NCBI GenBank assembly: GCA_022009835.1
Contig: CP091726.1
Span: 1,054,001-1,118,000 of the forward strand
Reading direction: 5' to 3'
Source of the DNA: Bacilli bacterium
Lineage (GTDB): Bacteria; Bacillota_I; Bacilli_A; RF39; UBA660
Length of the DNA: 64,000 nt
The position numbers were made by a program, and so were the translations under genes. This document shows, one piece after another, positions 31,453-42,796 of the stretch; the first letter of the stretch is position 1; each line of letters opens with the position of its first letter. The notes under the pieces were generated by a model, which did no database searches, was not told where the DNA came from, and worked only from the letters and a program-made list of their open reading frames with translations.

Positions 31453-31796
31453 TTATTTCTTCTTTCTAATTTTCTTTTTTGATAATTCTAATACAGTAAG
31501 ACTAGTAACAGGAATACACTCCGTTCTATCATAATATTTAACTTGTTCTTCATTATTTAAATCATCATAAAAGATAAAAATAGTGTCCATTTAATTCTTG
31601 TATCATGATAAGTAGGAGGAAGTTCCATAAAAAATGTACCTTCATTATTTCTATGTAACATTCTAGGTTCACAAGACATTTCTTTAATTTCAATTCTAGA
31701 TAGATTTTCAACAATATTAGTTTTACCACTATCTTCATCTATTACTTTTTTAACAAGAGGTAATACTCTTACATCATATGTTTCTTCTCCATCCAT
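31453..31796 (-). CDS. Hypothetical protein
   Basis: About 112 aa joined. It begins MDGEETYDVRVLPLVKKVID, has SRIEIKEMSCEPRMLHR and FFMELPPTYHDTRI, and ends in a lysine-rich tail (ELSKKKIRKKK). ATG 31796 is preferred for its spacing to AAAGGGTGA. One break near 31590. No signal or membrane segment; not recognised. It lies between spoIVFA and a membrane protein, all on one strand. Confidence 0.5.
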
Positions 31797-31812
31797 ATAC
31801 ATCACCCTTTCT

Positions 31813-32625
31813 TTATTTTAAATATCTTACTATTATTTCAGAATCAAAATTATTATCAAAAAATATATTTCTTAAATCCCTTTTATTATATACTAAAGTT
31901 AAAGATTTATTTTCTATATACACTTTAATTATATTATCAAACTCTGAAATTATTCTATCTATATATTCATTTTTCTTTCTTTCAATATCACTCTTAGTAA
32001 GAGAAATATTAGTATTCTTATCAATAACAATTTGACCTTCATTTATAAGTAAATCTTCCTCATATAATTTCTCCGCTATATACTTCTTAGTATAATTATA
32101 TTTCATTAAAAAAATCATCATTAGTAAGTACTTTTACCAGTAGCTAAATCAATATTAGTAGTAATAACATACTTCATAATATTATTATCTAAATCAAAAA
32201 TCAAGTTCATAATATATAGACAATATAGCATTGTTAATTTGCATTTTTATAGTACTACTAACAGTATTATCATTAGTATAATTATTAGTATTTGATATTT
32301 CATTATAATAACTAGTAATATAACTAATTAATTCATCTTCTTCATAAATAAAAATCTTTTAATACTATCCTCTTTTTAAATTCTTTAAATTAACCCTAGA
32401 AACATTAATACTATTATATACATTCCCATAATTATTAAATACTACTGGAACAGTATCAACATAATCTTTTTATATCGTAATTAATTCTCTTGCTAGAATT
32501 ATCTTTACCAATACCTTGATATTCAAATAATTTATATAAACCAAAACCAACTAATAAAAAGAAATATTGCACTTACAATTACTAGCATTTTTAGCAGTCT
32601 TCTCACTCATTACTTTCTCTTTCAT
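31813..32625 (-). CDS. Membrane-anchored protein, unknown (frameshifted)
   Basis: About 270 aa joined. A short cytoplasmic start (MKEKVMSEKTAKNA), one membrane helix, then an ectodomain (DTVPVVFNNYGNVYNSINVS), a repeat-poor central part and an acidic C-terminal domain (RKKNEYIDRIISEFDNIIKV). At least six A/T-run breaks. Its stop lies 17 bp before the next gene's start, so they are probably co-transcribed. Domain family not recognised. Confidence 0.5.
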
Positions 32626-32756
32626 TCATATTACCTTCTTTCTAATACAATTATAACAAATATCCAGCAAAAAAATCTATACTATTTACTTTATAAACAA
32701 ATTTAAAACAAGAAATCATTTACATTTATTAAATTATTTGTTATAATTTCTTTGGG

Positions 32757-32904
32757 AGTGGCATATAATATATTATTGTAAATAGTATTTTATTGCTACT
32801 TACATTTATATTGCCTTATTAATTACCAATACTAATTTATAGGGCAAACCCGTGTTGGCGCCACGCGCCGCATAAAAGAGAGTCAAATTACTGGCTCTTT
32901 TTTA
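32757..32904 (+). ncRNA. Candidate structured small RNA with terminator
   Basis: Downstream of a TATAAT-like box, AGTGGCA/TGCTACT and TTGCCTTAT/ATAGGGCAA form two long hairpins. A striking GC-rich hairpin GGCGC-CAC-GCGCC (32857-32869) follows, and then an AGAGTC/GGCTCT terminator with T6. No open frame. Flanking genes are on the other strand. Class unknown; it matches none of the common RNA consensus elements I can recall. Confidence 0.5.
32879..32904 (+). terminator. Terminator of the candidate small RNA
   Basis: AGAGTC-AAATTACT-GGCTCT followed by TTTTTT. Confidence 0.65.
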
Positions 32905-32920
32905 TTTAGAAAATCTCTTT

Positions 32921-33594
32921 TTATTTAATTCCTTTAGTATTTTTCCTTATTTCTTCGGTTGAAAAAAATATTTCTCACCTTTTTGTAAAAAGATAATTTA
33001 TTTTTTTGTATTTATAGTCATATTTATCTATAAATGTCAACATATCTGCAACTTGAAAAAGTCTCTTTTCTTTATGATCAAAAATTAATTATATGTTCAA
33101 AATTATCAAATATAGAAAATGAATTACATAATATAGTACCAAGTTCTTCTTGACCATTATCATAATACATAACTATTTTTATCAAACTTATTAAAAATAT
33201 TCCTTGTTTATTTTTTTAACATTTTATTTATTTCAATAAATAATTGATTTTTTTAATGTTTTTTTGGTAGTAGTATACCTTTTATCAATAAATAATGTAC
33301 AATATTTTTACAGGCACTTTTTCTGGAAAATTGATAAATTGCCGTAAAAAAATTGCCTTCCTAACATTAAAATCAAAATTACTATATTCACCACGACGCA
33401 TAACAAGATCAGCCATATGAATCATATTAGTATATCCTATTCTATTCAATCTATCATTTAATTTTTGTTAAATCATAAGAAATACTATCATTTTGTTCAT
33501 GAAATACAAATGACACGCCATATAAAATAGAGGACTTTTCTTCATATCCAAACTCACCAGTTTCATCAACAAAAACATTAAGCTTTTTTATCAT
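32921..33594 (-). CDS. DUF3800-domain protein (frameshifted)
   Basis: It begins MIKKLNVFVDETGEFG, the DEtG pattern of DUF3800 with its acidic pair. LYGVSFVFHE and a late QVADMLTFIDKYDYKYK match the second conserved acidic site, suggesting an RNase H-like nuclease fold. About 225 aa joined; breaks near 33465, 33340, 33240, 33180 and 32990. DUF3800 genes usually sit in accessory or defence contexts; here it is between a small-RNA candidate and lexA. Confidence 0.7.
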
Positions 33595-33705
33595 ACAATC
33601 GTGTCTCCAATCTTTATAGTGCCTATTATAATATGAACATATTTTAATGTCAATATAATAACTTAATTTTGATACACTTGTATGCTATATTTTTATAATT
33701 AGATT

Positions 33706-33729
33706 AAAAAAAGCTATCTTTCCAGATAG
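33706..33729 (-). terminator. Terminator of the small SOS-region peptide gene
   Basis: CTATCT-GGAA-AGATAG hairpin followed by a T run on the minus strand. Confidence 0.65.
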
Positions 33730-33743
33730 ACATAATCGTTTTT

Positions 33744-33851
33744 CTATATCAAAAACTCTTTTTGTATTGTTTTTGTACTACTACTAAGGTAATAACCACT
33801 AGTAGTAGATAAAAATATAATTACTCCTTTATTGTTTTTTACAAAATCCAT
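33744..33851 (-). CDS. 35-aa membrane peptide divergent from lexA
   Basis: ATG 33851 after GGAGAAGTGA. The peptide starts MDFVKNNKGVIIFL, has one short hydrophobic segment, and ends with a basic region (TKTIQKEFLI). In many Bacillota the gene opposite lexA is yneA, an SOS-induced membrane division inhibitor. Size and position fit, but no LysM domain is present and one A-run error could hide a longer frame. It has its own terminator. Confidence 0.4.
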   Translation of the reverse strand: MDFVKNNKGVIIFLSTTSGYYLSSSTKTIQKEFLI

Positions 33852-33885
33852 ATCTATCACTTCTCCTTACATTTTTATTCTATCA

Positions 33886-33899
33886 CATACTTATGTTCG
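33886..33899. promoter_or_regulatory. Possible LexA operator
   Basis: CATACTTATGTTCG, read on the other strand as CGAACATAAGTATG, resembles the Bacillota LexA box CGAAC-N4-GTTCG with one good half-site. It lies between divergent lexA and the small peptide gene. Confidence 0.35.
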
Positions 33900-33985
33900 T
33901 GTCAATATTAAAATGTTGTTTTAACGAATAAATGTTTGACATTTTACATTTTATGTGTTAATATTATAAATGAAAGGAGAGCGTT

Positions 33986-34618
33986 ATGGCTAAAGAAGGA
34001 AAATTAACTAAAAGACAAAAAGAAATACTTGAATACATAAAAAAATATTCAGCTCAAAAGAAATATCCTCCATCAATTAGAGAGATAGCTACTAATTTTT
34101 AATTTGAGTTCGCCTGCTACTGCTCATGTACATGTAAAAAAAATTAATTGAAAAAAAGGATACCTAAAGAGAGGAAAAAAACTAGTAATCACTTACTAGA
34201 ATTACAAGTACCTAATGAATATGAATACAAAAATGATGATGTTGTTACTGTACCACTACTAGGAAAAGTAACAGCGGGTAATCCAATTGAAGCAATTGAA
34301 GTACCTAATGAGGTTATCAGTTTACCATCATATCTTCTACCAAAAAGAAAAGAAGTATTTACTATCAAAGTATCAGGAGATTCTATGATTAATGCTGGTA
34401 TCTATGATAATGATATTGTTATTGTAGAAAGATGTAAAACAGCTAAAAATGGCGATATTATTGTGGCTATGGATGAAGAAAACCAAGTAACAATTAAAAG
34501 ATATTTTAAAGAAAGTGATTATATAAGATTACAACCAGAAAATGATTATATGATCCCTATTATAGTTAAAGATATAACTATTTTAGGTAAAGCTATTGGC
34601 TTATATAGAAAGTTTTAA
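33986..34618 (+). CDS. lexA: SOS repressor LexA (one frameshift)
   Basis: A winged-helix N-terminus (LTKRQKEILEYIKKY, PPSIREIA) is followed by the self-cleavage domain: scissile Ala-Gly in KVTAGNPIEA, catalytic Ser in SGDSMINAG and Lys in VTIKRYFK. About 208 aa. The break is near 34100 in a T run of the recognition helix region. Start 33986 follows AAAGGAGAG. It represses DNA-damage genes until RecA filaments trigger cleavage. Confidence 0.93.
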
Positions 34619-34657
34619 AAAAGAAGCTACTTAAGTAACAACTTAAGTGCTTCTTTT
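34617..34657. terminator. Shared terminator of lexA and ruvA
   Basis: AAGAAGC...CTTAAG/CTTAAG...GCTTCTT stem with A runs on one side and T runs on the other, between the converging genes. Confidence 0.65.
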
Positions 34658-35189
34658 ATTTGCATCTCTAAATCTAAAGAACTATCAATCTTATTTAAGA
34701 CTTTTTTAATATCAGCTTGTTTATAGCCAAGTCCTATTAAAGCTGCCATAAGCTCACTAGTATGATCTTCTCTTTTTAAATAAACCAGTATTAATAACAT
34801 TTAATTTACCTTTTAAGATCAAGTACTAATTGTTTGGCTACCTTATCTCCTATTTTAGGGAATTTTTTTAGATAATTAATATTCTCTGTTTCTATTGCTT
34901 CTTCAATCATACTAATAGACCCGGTTGCAAGCATTGGAAGAGCCATTTTAGGGCCAAGACCTTTAACTGAAATAAGTTTTAAAAATAATTCTTTTTCTTC
35001 TTTTGTTTTTAATCCATATAAAGTATATTCATCTTCTGCTACTTTAGTATAAGTATATACAGTATACTCCCTACCCATTATAAAACCATAAGGATTAGGA
35101 ACATAAATTTGATAACCAATACCATTGTTTTCTAAAATAATATAATTAGGTTCAATATCAGTAATATTACCTTTTATATAACCATACAT
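34627..35189 (-). CDS. ruvA: Holliday junction DNA helicase subunit RuvA (one frameshift)
   Basis: The OB-fold N-terminus MYGYIKGNITDIEPNYII, the helix-hairpin-helix LISVKGLGPKMAL and KKFPKIGDKVAKQLVLDLK, and a C-terminal UBA-like domain (ELMAALIGLGYKQADIKKVL) after a break near 34780. About 186 aa. It binds the four-way junction and loads RuvB, which is not in the window. Its ATG overlaps the ddl stop by one base. Confidence 0.92.
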
Positions 35190-36341
35190 TATTTCATATT
35201 CCTTACATCTTTACTAGTAACTTTAGAAAACATAATATCATCAGTAGTATGTAACATTTTAGCTTCTTTATGGATTTTATCAATAGCTTCTTTAATCATT
35301 ATACCAAGTAATTCTCTATAATCGATATTCTTATCTTCAAATAAATGATGAGAAAAGAAATTAGGAATAGTATTCACTTCATTAATATATAACTTCTTTT
35401 TCTTAACATCATATATATAATCAATTCTAGCAACTCCACCTAAAGATAATGCACTATAAGACTTCTTTCCTGTCTTACATATCTCTTCAGTAAGAGCCTT
35501 TGATATATCAGCAGGATATATTCTCTTAAAATTATCATCATTATCATCATCTTTATGATATTTATCATAATAATTACAAAAACCATCCTTCTCTATTTCT
35601 TCTACTACCGAATCAATAAGTTTATCTTTACTCTTAAGAATAGCTACATTAAACTCTCTTCTATCTTTTTATATATTCTTCAACTAAAATATGATCATCA
35701 GCTTCCATAACCTTTTCAATTGAAGATTCTAATTCTTCTTTTCTATTTACAATTTCTATTCCAATACCACTACCAAGTCTAGCAGGTTTAATAATGAGTG
35801 GATAAGATAGTTTATCTATTTGTTTAAAAATATCTTCTTTATCTAATCTATAATCACTATCAGTAAAATGAACATAATCAGTAACAGGAAGATCATTACT
35901 TACTAATACTTCTTTAGTAAATATCTTATCTTGACATAAACTAGAAGCATATATATCACTACCAACAAAAGGAATACCAAGTGTTGTTAAAAATCCAATA
36001 ATACTACCATCTTCAGTATTTTTACCATGTACCATTGGGAAAGCTAAATGTATTTCTTTATATTCTCTTTTTATGCCTTTTACTCTTTGTAATATAAACT
36101 TACCTTTCTTATTTACTAAATGTACTTTAATAGCATATCTCTCTATTAATTTAAAATCCTTATAACTATCAATATACCTAAGCATACCACCAGTATACAT
36201 AGTTAAATCCTTAGTAATATATATAGGTACTATTTCATATCTTTCTTTATCAATATTATCCATAGCTTGAATAGCGGTCAATATTGATAAATCATGTTCT
36301 AAACTATTACCACCAAATATTACACCAATACTTAATTTCAT
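35189..36341 (-). CDS. ddl: D-alanine-D-alanine ligase (one frameshift)
   Basis: ATP-grasp enzyme: GVIFGGNSLEHDLSILTA at the start, FPMVHGKNTEDGSIIGFL, GSDIYASSLCQDK, PLIIKPARLGSGIGIE, then GGVARIDYIYD and INEVNTIPNF for Mg and ATP binding. About 383 aa; the break is near 35668. It makes the D-Ala-D-Ala dipeptide of peptidoglycan. The VHGKNTEDG loop, rather than VanA-type residues, indicates a normal Ddl. Confidence 0.92.
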
Positions 36342-36395
36342 ATCTTAACACCTCTTACATATATTATAATATATATTTTTAATATTTTTAAAAAG

Positions 36396-36435
36396 AAAAA
36401 AACTATCTTACTTTACACAAAGTTAGATAGTTTTT
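36396..36435 (-). terminator. Terminator hairpin upstream of ddl/after surface gene
   Basis: AAACTATCT...ACTTTG/AAAGT...AGATAGTTT stem with T7 on the minus strand, between the surface gene stop (36534) and ddl. Confidence 0.6.
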
Positions 36436-36533
36436 AATATATAAATTAAAGAAAGAAATATAAATCCTTATATTTCCCTCTGTCATTATTAGTACTATAA
36501 TGATACTATATTATATTAAGCAAATTTATTTTT

Positions 36534-37865
36534 TTATTCTTCTTTTTGTTTAATTAAAACAACAGATAATACAATAATTGATACCGCAAGTAAAGCAAGA
36601 GATATTAACATATATAAGAAATACTGATTATTCTCATCTTCATAAGCCTTTACTAAGTCACTATTAAATCTTTGAATAGTACCCTCTAATTTATCAAATA
36701 CATATAAAGCCTTTTCACCAGTCTTTTCATTAATAGCATATACTAAGTAAAAATCACTACCCTTAACACCATCATCAGCGGCATAAGTTTTATTACTTTC
36801 AATATATTGATATCCCTCTAATTTAGTATCATCATACTTAAATGAAACTTTAGTATATCCTTTAGGAACTAAATTACTAGGCATATCTATAATACTTAAA
36901 AGTAGTATTACCAAGAGTTAAACTACTATATAAAGTATACTTCTTTGTCTTTTCATTATAAGAATAAAGATTATTATTACCTTTATCATCTTGTAATATC
37001 ATAAGAATATTTTTTTAGTCTTATTATTCTTATAACAAAAGAATATCCTCATCACCTATTTTTATTGTCGATTTCTCATAACCATTAGGTATTTTAATAC
37101 TATCAATTTCTTTTCTTACAATACTATATTTCTTCTTATCAATTGTTACCTCTACTGGATTAAGTTCTTCAATTTTAACATTAAGAATATAAGTTCTCGT
37201 ACTACCATCTTCAGCTGTTACCTTAATTTCTAGTTTATTATCTTCTTCTTTCAAAGCAATTTCACCAATACCAGTAACTTTAGCTTTATCATCATCTAAT
37301 TGAGCATTAATTATAACCTTATCAGTGCCACTTTCTACTACTAAAGAATACTCAAGTTCATCTTTTTTAAACTCTTTATCTAGACTATATCCATCTACTG
37401 TTAAACTAGATAAATAATTATTATTACTCTTCTTCTTAACTGGTGTTGATGTATTAGAAGTACCACTACTATTACCACCAGTATTAGGATTAGAAGTTGG
37501 TTTATTATTAACAGTAATAGTAATTGTTCTATTACCAGTAATGGCATCACCATCATAAGAAGTAGCATCAGTAGGAGTAATTGTAATAACCGAAGTACCA
37601 GCACTTTTAGCAGTTATTGTTATACTTTTACTATCATTATCAAGAAACACATTACTAGAAGACATACTAATTACTGAACTATTAGATACTGAAAAATCAA
37701 ATCTACCCGCTAAATCATTAGCACTTATCTTTAAAGTAACACTATTACCAACAATTATAGTATTACTAGTAACAGACACATCATAACCAGCAGCCTTAAC
37801 ATAACTAATAGACATAATAAACATACATACAAATAAACTAAAAATATTTAACTATTCTTTTTCAT
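36534..37865 (-). CDS. Membrane-anchored surface protein with Ig-like and cadherin-like domains
   Basis: A signal peptide (ending SYVKAAG), a beta-sandwich of about 95 aa (VSVTSNTIIVGNSVTLKIS...), a Ser/Thr/Asn linker, and a cadherin-like beta-sandwich (NNNYLSSLTVDGYSL, TAEDGSTRTYILNV). A second region follows, then a C-terminal membrane helix (LISLALLAVSIIVLSVV) with KQKEE. The first domain has the size and start of a cohesin-type sandwich but I cannot confirm it. Breaks near 37840, 37015 and 36900. It lies 10 bp after the dockerin enzyme gene, so the pair may work together at the cell surface. Confidence 0.6.
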
Positions 37866-37874
37866 ACATACCTC

Positions 37875-40155
37875 CTATTGATTTATTTTCTTTACTTCCA
37901 TTATATGATTTTTAATAGCAATATAGTCAGCAGAACTAACTTTACCATCCATATTAGCATCTGCAAATACCTTTTCATCATCACTTAAATTCTTAACATC
38001 CATTATATAATTTTTAATCTTAATATAATCAGCAGAACTAATCTTACCATCACCATTAACATCACCATAAATTATTACTACATATTCTTTTTTTCTTCTA
38101 TATTAGTTTTTAATTTTTAATCTTATCACCACTAGCAATTAATCCCTTATCTTTACTAGAAGTAATCATAATATCTAATCCTGTATTTTTTAATTTGTCT
38201 AACATACTACTAATATCACTACCTACCTCAAAACCATATAAATAATTATCATTAACTTTAATATCGGCCTTATTAAGAACATCACTTACTAGAACTTTTT
38301 CTGGCTCTGGATCAGGAGTTGGTTCAGGTTCTGGAATAGGAGCCTCTTTCTTTTTAACATTTATAGTATAGGTCCTTGTCTTACCATTTTCTGCTGTTAC
38401 AACTAATTCTATCTTAGTATTTTCACTATTTAAAGCAACTGTTCCAAGTCCACTTATACTAGCAGCACTAACTACTGTAGTAGCACTAACTTCTACACTA
38501 GAAACATCACTTTCTACTTCTATATTAAAATCTTTTTTTCATTAGAAGGACTACTAAATAATGAAGTCTTATTAATAACTAAACTAGCTAAATAATTATT
38601 AGGATTACCAGTACTAGGAAACTTTGTTTCCTTAGGCATATTATTAAATACTGGTATATAAAATACAAAAGCACTATTTAACATATTAATTTTACTATAC
38701 CCACTATAAGTTTTATAACTTTGAGAGTAAGGTGCTTGAATATTCTGCATATACTGATGATCAACATACTCAGGACCAACTAAATCCCATTTTTGTAAAT
38801 ATTCAGTATTTTGACCAACCTTAACATAATTATTTCCTAAAAATGAAGCACCACCTACAACAGCCTTATATGGACTATTCCAACCTTCTCTTTTAGCATA
38901 CTCAAGACCATTAATTATTGTCTGATTTTTATCACCATCACTAGCAGTAGCACCAATATTATAAAAGTTATAATAACCCTCATATCCACTGACAGTACCA
39001 CTAACAATTGTACTACCACCTGCCCCTATTTCTTGAATAACTCTCGATATCAAAACATAAGGACTAATAGAATACTTTAAAGCAGCATCAAGAAAAGCAT
39101 CTACATAAGTTTTAGAATTATCACTATCAGCATACTTACCTTCCATAAAAGTACCCTTAAGCATTAATTCTACCCCTTCTCTAGTATGATAAGTTTCATT
39201 ATATGATAACTCTTCAAACATAAAGATATTTCTTTCATTTAAAAAGTTTCTCGGATCTAAATAATAAGCAATAGTATCTTTACTGGCAGCATACCATCTA
39301 CTACCACCACCTGAAAAACTATTATTAAAAACATTTGTAAAGTAATTATATGACCAACTATCCGTGGACTTAAGACCATCTAAATTACCATAATAATCTT
39401 CAATTAGACTCCATCCTTTATAATAACCATCATATTCCTTATTAAGTATATAATTAAAATCTAAATTAGAAGAAAAAAAGGTAAAAAAATTTCCAATTAG
39501 GATATAAAGTATGCAACTTAACTAAATCATCTAAATAACTTTCTGGAAATATTTTACTAAGTTCTTCCCTATACTTTTTTAAATCAGGAGTATTAAAATC
39601 AACATCTATATTAGCTTTAGTCTTTTTCAATATATGTACCACATACATACCCCTCATCATTACCATATTTAATTTTATATAAACTAGTGGCACAAGTACC
39701 TCTACCATCTTTACCAGCATTTGTATTTAATATCTTAACTTTAGTATTACAACTAAGTCCCCCATTATTTATTTTATCTGTTCTATTTAAATCTCTAAAC
39801 ATAAATAAAGGAGAAGTATCCTCAATACATAATACCTTACCTTCACTCTCATCAAGAGGAGTTTCCGTAATTTTAATAAAATCGCTACAAGCATACCCTG
39901 TCTTAATACCTTGTCTTACTTGATAAAAAGGCCCTGTACAACCTGAAGATGAATTAGTTCCAGCATTAGTATTTAGTACTTCAACTTCAGAATTACATAC
40001 TAACGAATCATTAGCGGCTACATTAACACTAGGTCTTAAATTAACCGGCTCATCATTATCAGGACAATATACTTTTCCTTTAACTGTACTAGCATTACAT
40101 ATATTCATAAAAGATAAAAAAAATAATAAACTAACAAATAATATCTTTTTTTCAT
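37875..40155 (-). CDS. Secreted glucosaminidase with SH3 repeats and dockerin
   Basis: Signal peptide (ILFVSLLFFLSFMNICNAS), two bacterial SH3-like repeats (NLRPSVNVAANDSLVC; FMFRDLNRTDKINNG), a GH73-type endo-beta-N-acetylglucosaminidase domain (SPYVLISRVIQEIGAGGST, NFYNIGA), a cadherin-like module, a Pro/Glu linker, and two dockerin calcium loops (DVNGDGKISSADYIKIKNYI and DANMDGKVSSADYIAI). It cleaves peptidoglycan glycan strands. ATG 40155 (after a GGTAG site) is preferred with the seven-A run read as six. Breaks near 39625, 39480, 38535 and 38090. A dockerin on an autolysin is notable. Confidence 0.8.
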
Positions 40156-40218
40156 ACACTCTACCTCTTATAAATTATATCATATTATTTTTTATTTTTC
40201 TACATATATCTACATTTA

Positions 40219-40237
40219 TTGACAACATTACTGTCAA
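40219..40237. promoter_or_regulatory. Palindromic site upstream of the autolysin gene
   Basis: TTGACAGTAATGTTGTCAA has 6-bp inverted arms; the TTGACA could be a -35 box overlapped by an operator. The distance to the autolysin start is about 65 bp. Confidence 0.3.
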
Positions 40238-40306
40238 GCCATTATTATACATTAATATATAATAATAACTTATATATAATAAGTATATTTATAAAAAAAC
40301 TCAGTA

Positions 40307-40774
40307 TTATTTTAAAATACCAAGTAACATTTCTATAACATTATTAATAATAATATCTTTATTATAACTTCTACTACCATCAGTAGTAATAACTTCACTA
40401 TTATAAAATTTATTCATATTCCTATCATATATACTAATAAATACCCTATTATCTTCACCAAATAAATTATTATTATCTATCCTATTAATCTTCCCTGTAA
40501 TACCAATACCATAATCAGAAATAGTAAAATCACTAATCTTCTTACTCATCTCATTAGCAGTCTCCATAGAATAAACACTATATTCATCAATTATATCACT
40601 ATTAACACCCATCTTAATCTTATATTCATTAGAATAAGTAACAGCTCCAAACTTAAATATACTACTAGAACCCTCTATATTAGTAATAGCATTACTAACA
40701 CCACCGCCAGTACAAGATTCCATAGTACTAATAGTATTATTATTACTAATCAATATATCAACAACTTCTTTCAT
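40307..40774 (-). CDS. CinA C-terminal domain protein (nicotinamide-nucleotide amidase)
   Basis: An intact 155-aa frame with TMESCTGGGVSNAITNIEGS, FKFGAVTYSNEYKIKMGV and YGIGITGKI, the PncC/CinA-C signature with catalytic Ser. It deamidates nicotinamide mononucleotide in pyridine nucleotide recycling. It starts 3 bp after the MBL hydrolase stop. Confidence 0.85.
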   Translation of the reverse strand: MKEVVDILISNNNTISTMESCTGGGVSNAITNIEGSSSIFKFGAVTYSNEYKIKMGVNSDIIDEYSVYSMETANEMSKKISDFTISDYGIGITGKINRIDNNNLFGEDNRVFISIYDRNMNKFYNSEVITTDGSRSYNKDIIINNVIEMLLGILK

Positions 40775-40776
40775 AA

Positions 40777-41299
40777 CTACCTCTCAAAATATATATTATA
40801 TTTAATTTCATCACCTAAAGTAGTTTTATCACCATGTCCTGGATATATTACCATATCTTTAGGATAATTCTTTATCTTATCAATACTAATAAGCATTTTT
40901 ATTATAATTCCCATCTTCTAAATCACATCTACCTATACTTCTATAAAAGATAAAATCTCCTCCAAATAAAATATTCTCATCCCTAAAATAATAACTAACA
41001 GAATCATTACTATGACCAGGATTATATATAACATTAAAAAGTAAAATTCTCTATCTTATATTCTTTTTTTCTTCTAAATTATTAAAACTATATATAATAC
41101 TCTTATCAAAATAAGATAAAGCTCCCACATGATCAAAATGATTATGAGTTACTAGTACTCCTACTACTTCATTATCTCCAATAGCAGTTCTAATCTTATC
41201 AATCTCATCACCAGGATCAATTACTAATACTTTACCATTCTTTTCTAATATATAACAATTCTCTTCTAAATAACCTACTACCACTCTATGTATTTTCAT
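40777..41299 (-). CDS. MBL-fold hydrolase, glyoxalase II-like (frameshifted)
   Basis: The zinc motif HxHxDH is in LVTHNHFDHVGAL, preceded by KVLVIDPGDE. Later pieces carry the third His (NPGHSND) and YPGHGDKT. About 172 aa, the short form found next to rnc or cinA in this group. Breaks near 41047, 40895 and in between. It probably hydrolyses a thioester such as S-lactoylglutathione; substrate unproven. Confidence 0.82.
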
Positions 41300-41307
41300 T
41301 ATATCTC

Positions 41308-41962
41308 CTAATTAATTTTAGCTCTTTTACTTAAAGCATCTCTAGCAGCCTCTTGCTCTGAAGCTTTCTTACTACCAGCAGTACCTTTACCCATTACTAT
41401 ACCATCTATCTTAACAATTGAAGTAAATGTCTTGTTATGAGCAGGTCCCTTTTCATCTATAACTTCATAGATAATAGATTTTTTAACTGTCTGAACAAGT
41501 TCTTGTAAAGTACTCTTATAATCATGTAAAAAAATCTACTCCTCTATCTATATAATCAATAATAATATTAAGAACAAAATCTCTCGTAAACTCATATCCT
41601 TGATCTAGGTATAGAGCTGCAACAAAAGCCTCAAAGACATCTGCTAGTATTGTTTGATTTACTTCTTCACCACTACCTACCCTAATATCATCTTCTAAAC
41701 CAATTTCTTTAGCATAAGTAGCACAAGCTTCTTCACATACATAAGTTGCTCTCATTCTTGTCATAACACCCTCTTCTAGATGTCTTTCCTTGTATAAAAA
41801 TTCACTAATAATAATCTCTAATACAGCATCTCCTAGAAACTCTAATCTTTCATAATCTGGATAACTAGGATTTTCATTAGTAAAAGAAGAATGAGTAACC
41901 GCTGCACTATACAAATTCATATTAGTAGGATTAATATCTAATTTATTAAACACTTTCATCAT
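41308..41962 (-). CDS. rnc: Ribonuclease III (one frameshift)
   Basis: The nuclease domain has the signature ERLEFLGDAVLEIIIS and the second acidic site in ADVFEAFVAALYLD. A C-terminal dsRNA-binding domain (GPAHNKTFTSIVKIDG, GSKKASEQEAARDAL) follows a break in the A run near 41530. About 217 aa. It processes rRNA precursors and double-stranded RNA. It overlaps trmB by 17 bp. Confidence 0.92.
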
Positions 41963-42598
41963 TATCACCTTCCTTATAGGCTTCAACATAATTTATCTTT
42001 ATACCCATATTAGTAAACTTATCCTCATATTCAGTAGTAATAATATTATCTTTATCCCTATGTAAATCATAACTAATATCTTTTATTATATAACCATATT
42101 CTTTTAAAGATTCTACTGAATAGTCAAATAACCCTCTATTATCAGTCTTCATTATAATTCTCTTATCATCCTTAAATATACCATCATATCTTGCCAAAAA
42201 AATTGGACTAGTTAATCTTCTTTTAGCATGTCTATCTTTTGGCCATGGATCAGAAAAAAATTTAAATAAATTAAATCTATTTCCCTATCAAATATATCAT
42301 TTATTAATCTAGCATCCATTCTTATCAAATATAAATTATTTAATTCTAATTCATTAGATTTCTCTACTGCTCTTAATATAACAGAATCATACATTTCTAT
42401 ACCTATATAATTAATATTAGGATTCTCTATAGCATTCTTAATAATAAAATTACCTTTACCCATCCCTATCTCTATATATATAGGATTATTATTATTAAAT
42501 AAAGTATTCCATTTACCCCTATATAAATTGGGTTCTTTAATAAAATACTTTCCTTTTAATATCTTTTCACTTGCACCTTTAATATTTTTTAATCTCAT
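41946..42598 (-). CDS. trmB: tRNA (guanine-N7)-methyltransferase TrmB (frameshifted)
   Basis: IYIEIGMGKGNFI is the SAM-binding loop, NYIGIEMYDSVILRAVEK follows, and the TrmB mark SDPWPKDRHAKRRL is recovered once the A run near 42260 is corrected. The C-terminal part has MKTDNRGLFDYSVESLKE. About 217 aa. It makes m7G46 in tRNA. It starts after a plain ATG at 42598. Confidence 0.9.
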
Positions 42599-42673
42599 AA
42601 CTCACCACATATATAATTATAACATCTTTAGAAACAAAAATCTATTAATTAATAATATTTTATTTATTATATG

Positions 42674-42725
42674 CACTGTAAGCTTATAATCTTACAGTGT
42701 TAGTTTTAGTCTAAAGTCTAAAACT
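42674..42725 (-). repeat. Twin-hairpin element, copy 4
   Basis: Minus strand: AGTTTTAGAC-TTTA-GACTAAAACT (42702-42725), then CACTGTAAGAT-TATA-AGCTTACAGTG (42674-42699). The purine-purine mismatch is kept (GAC/GAC and GAT/AGC forms); the outer stems are unrelated to other copies. Confidence 0.55.
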
Positions 42726-42796
42726 AAAGTATCAACCATACTTATATCATATATTAGTTATTACTATATAATAAAAAGAAGAGATAGGACTAATAT

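Noticed and set aside
30077..32625. Pseudogene status for spoIVFB and neighbours
   Set aside because: Frame breaks sit in A/T runs and motifs on both sides are intact; sequencing error is more likely than decay.
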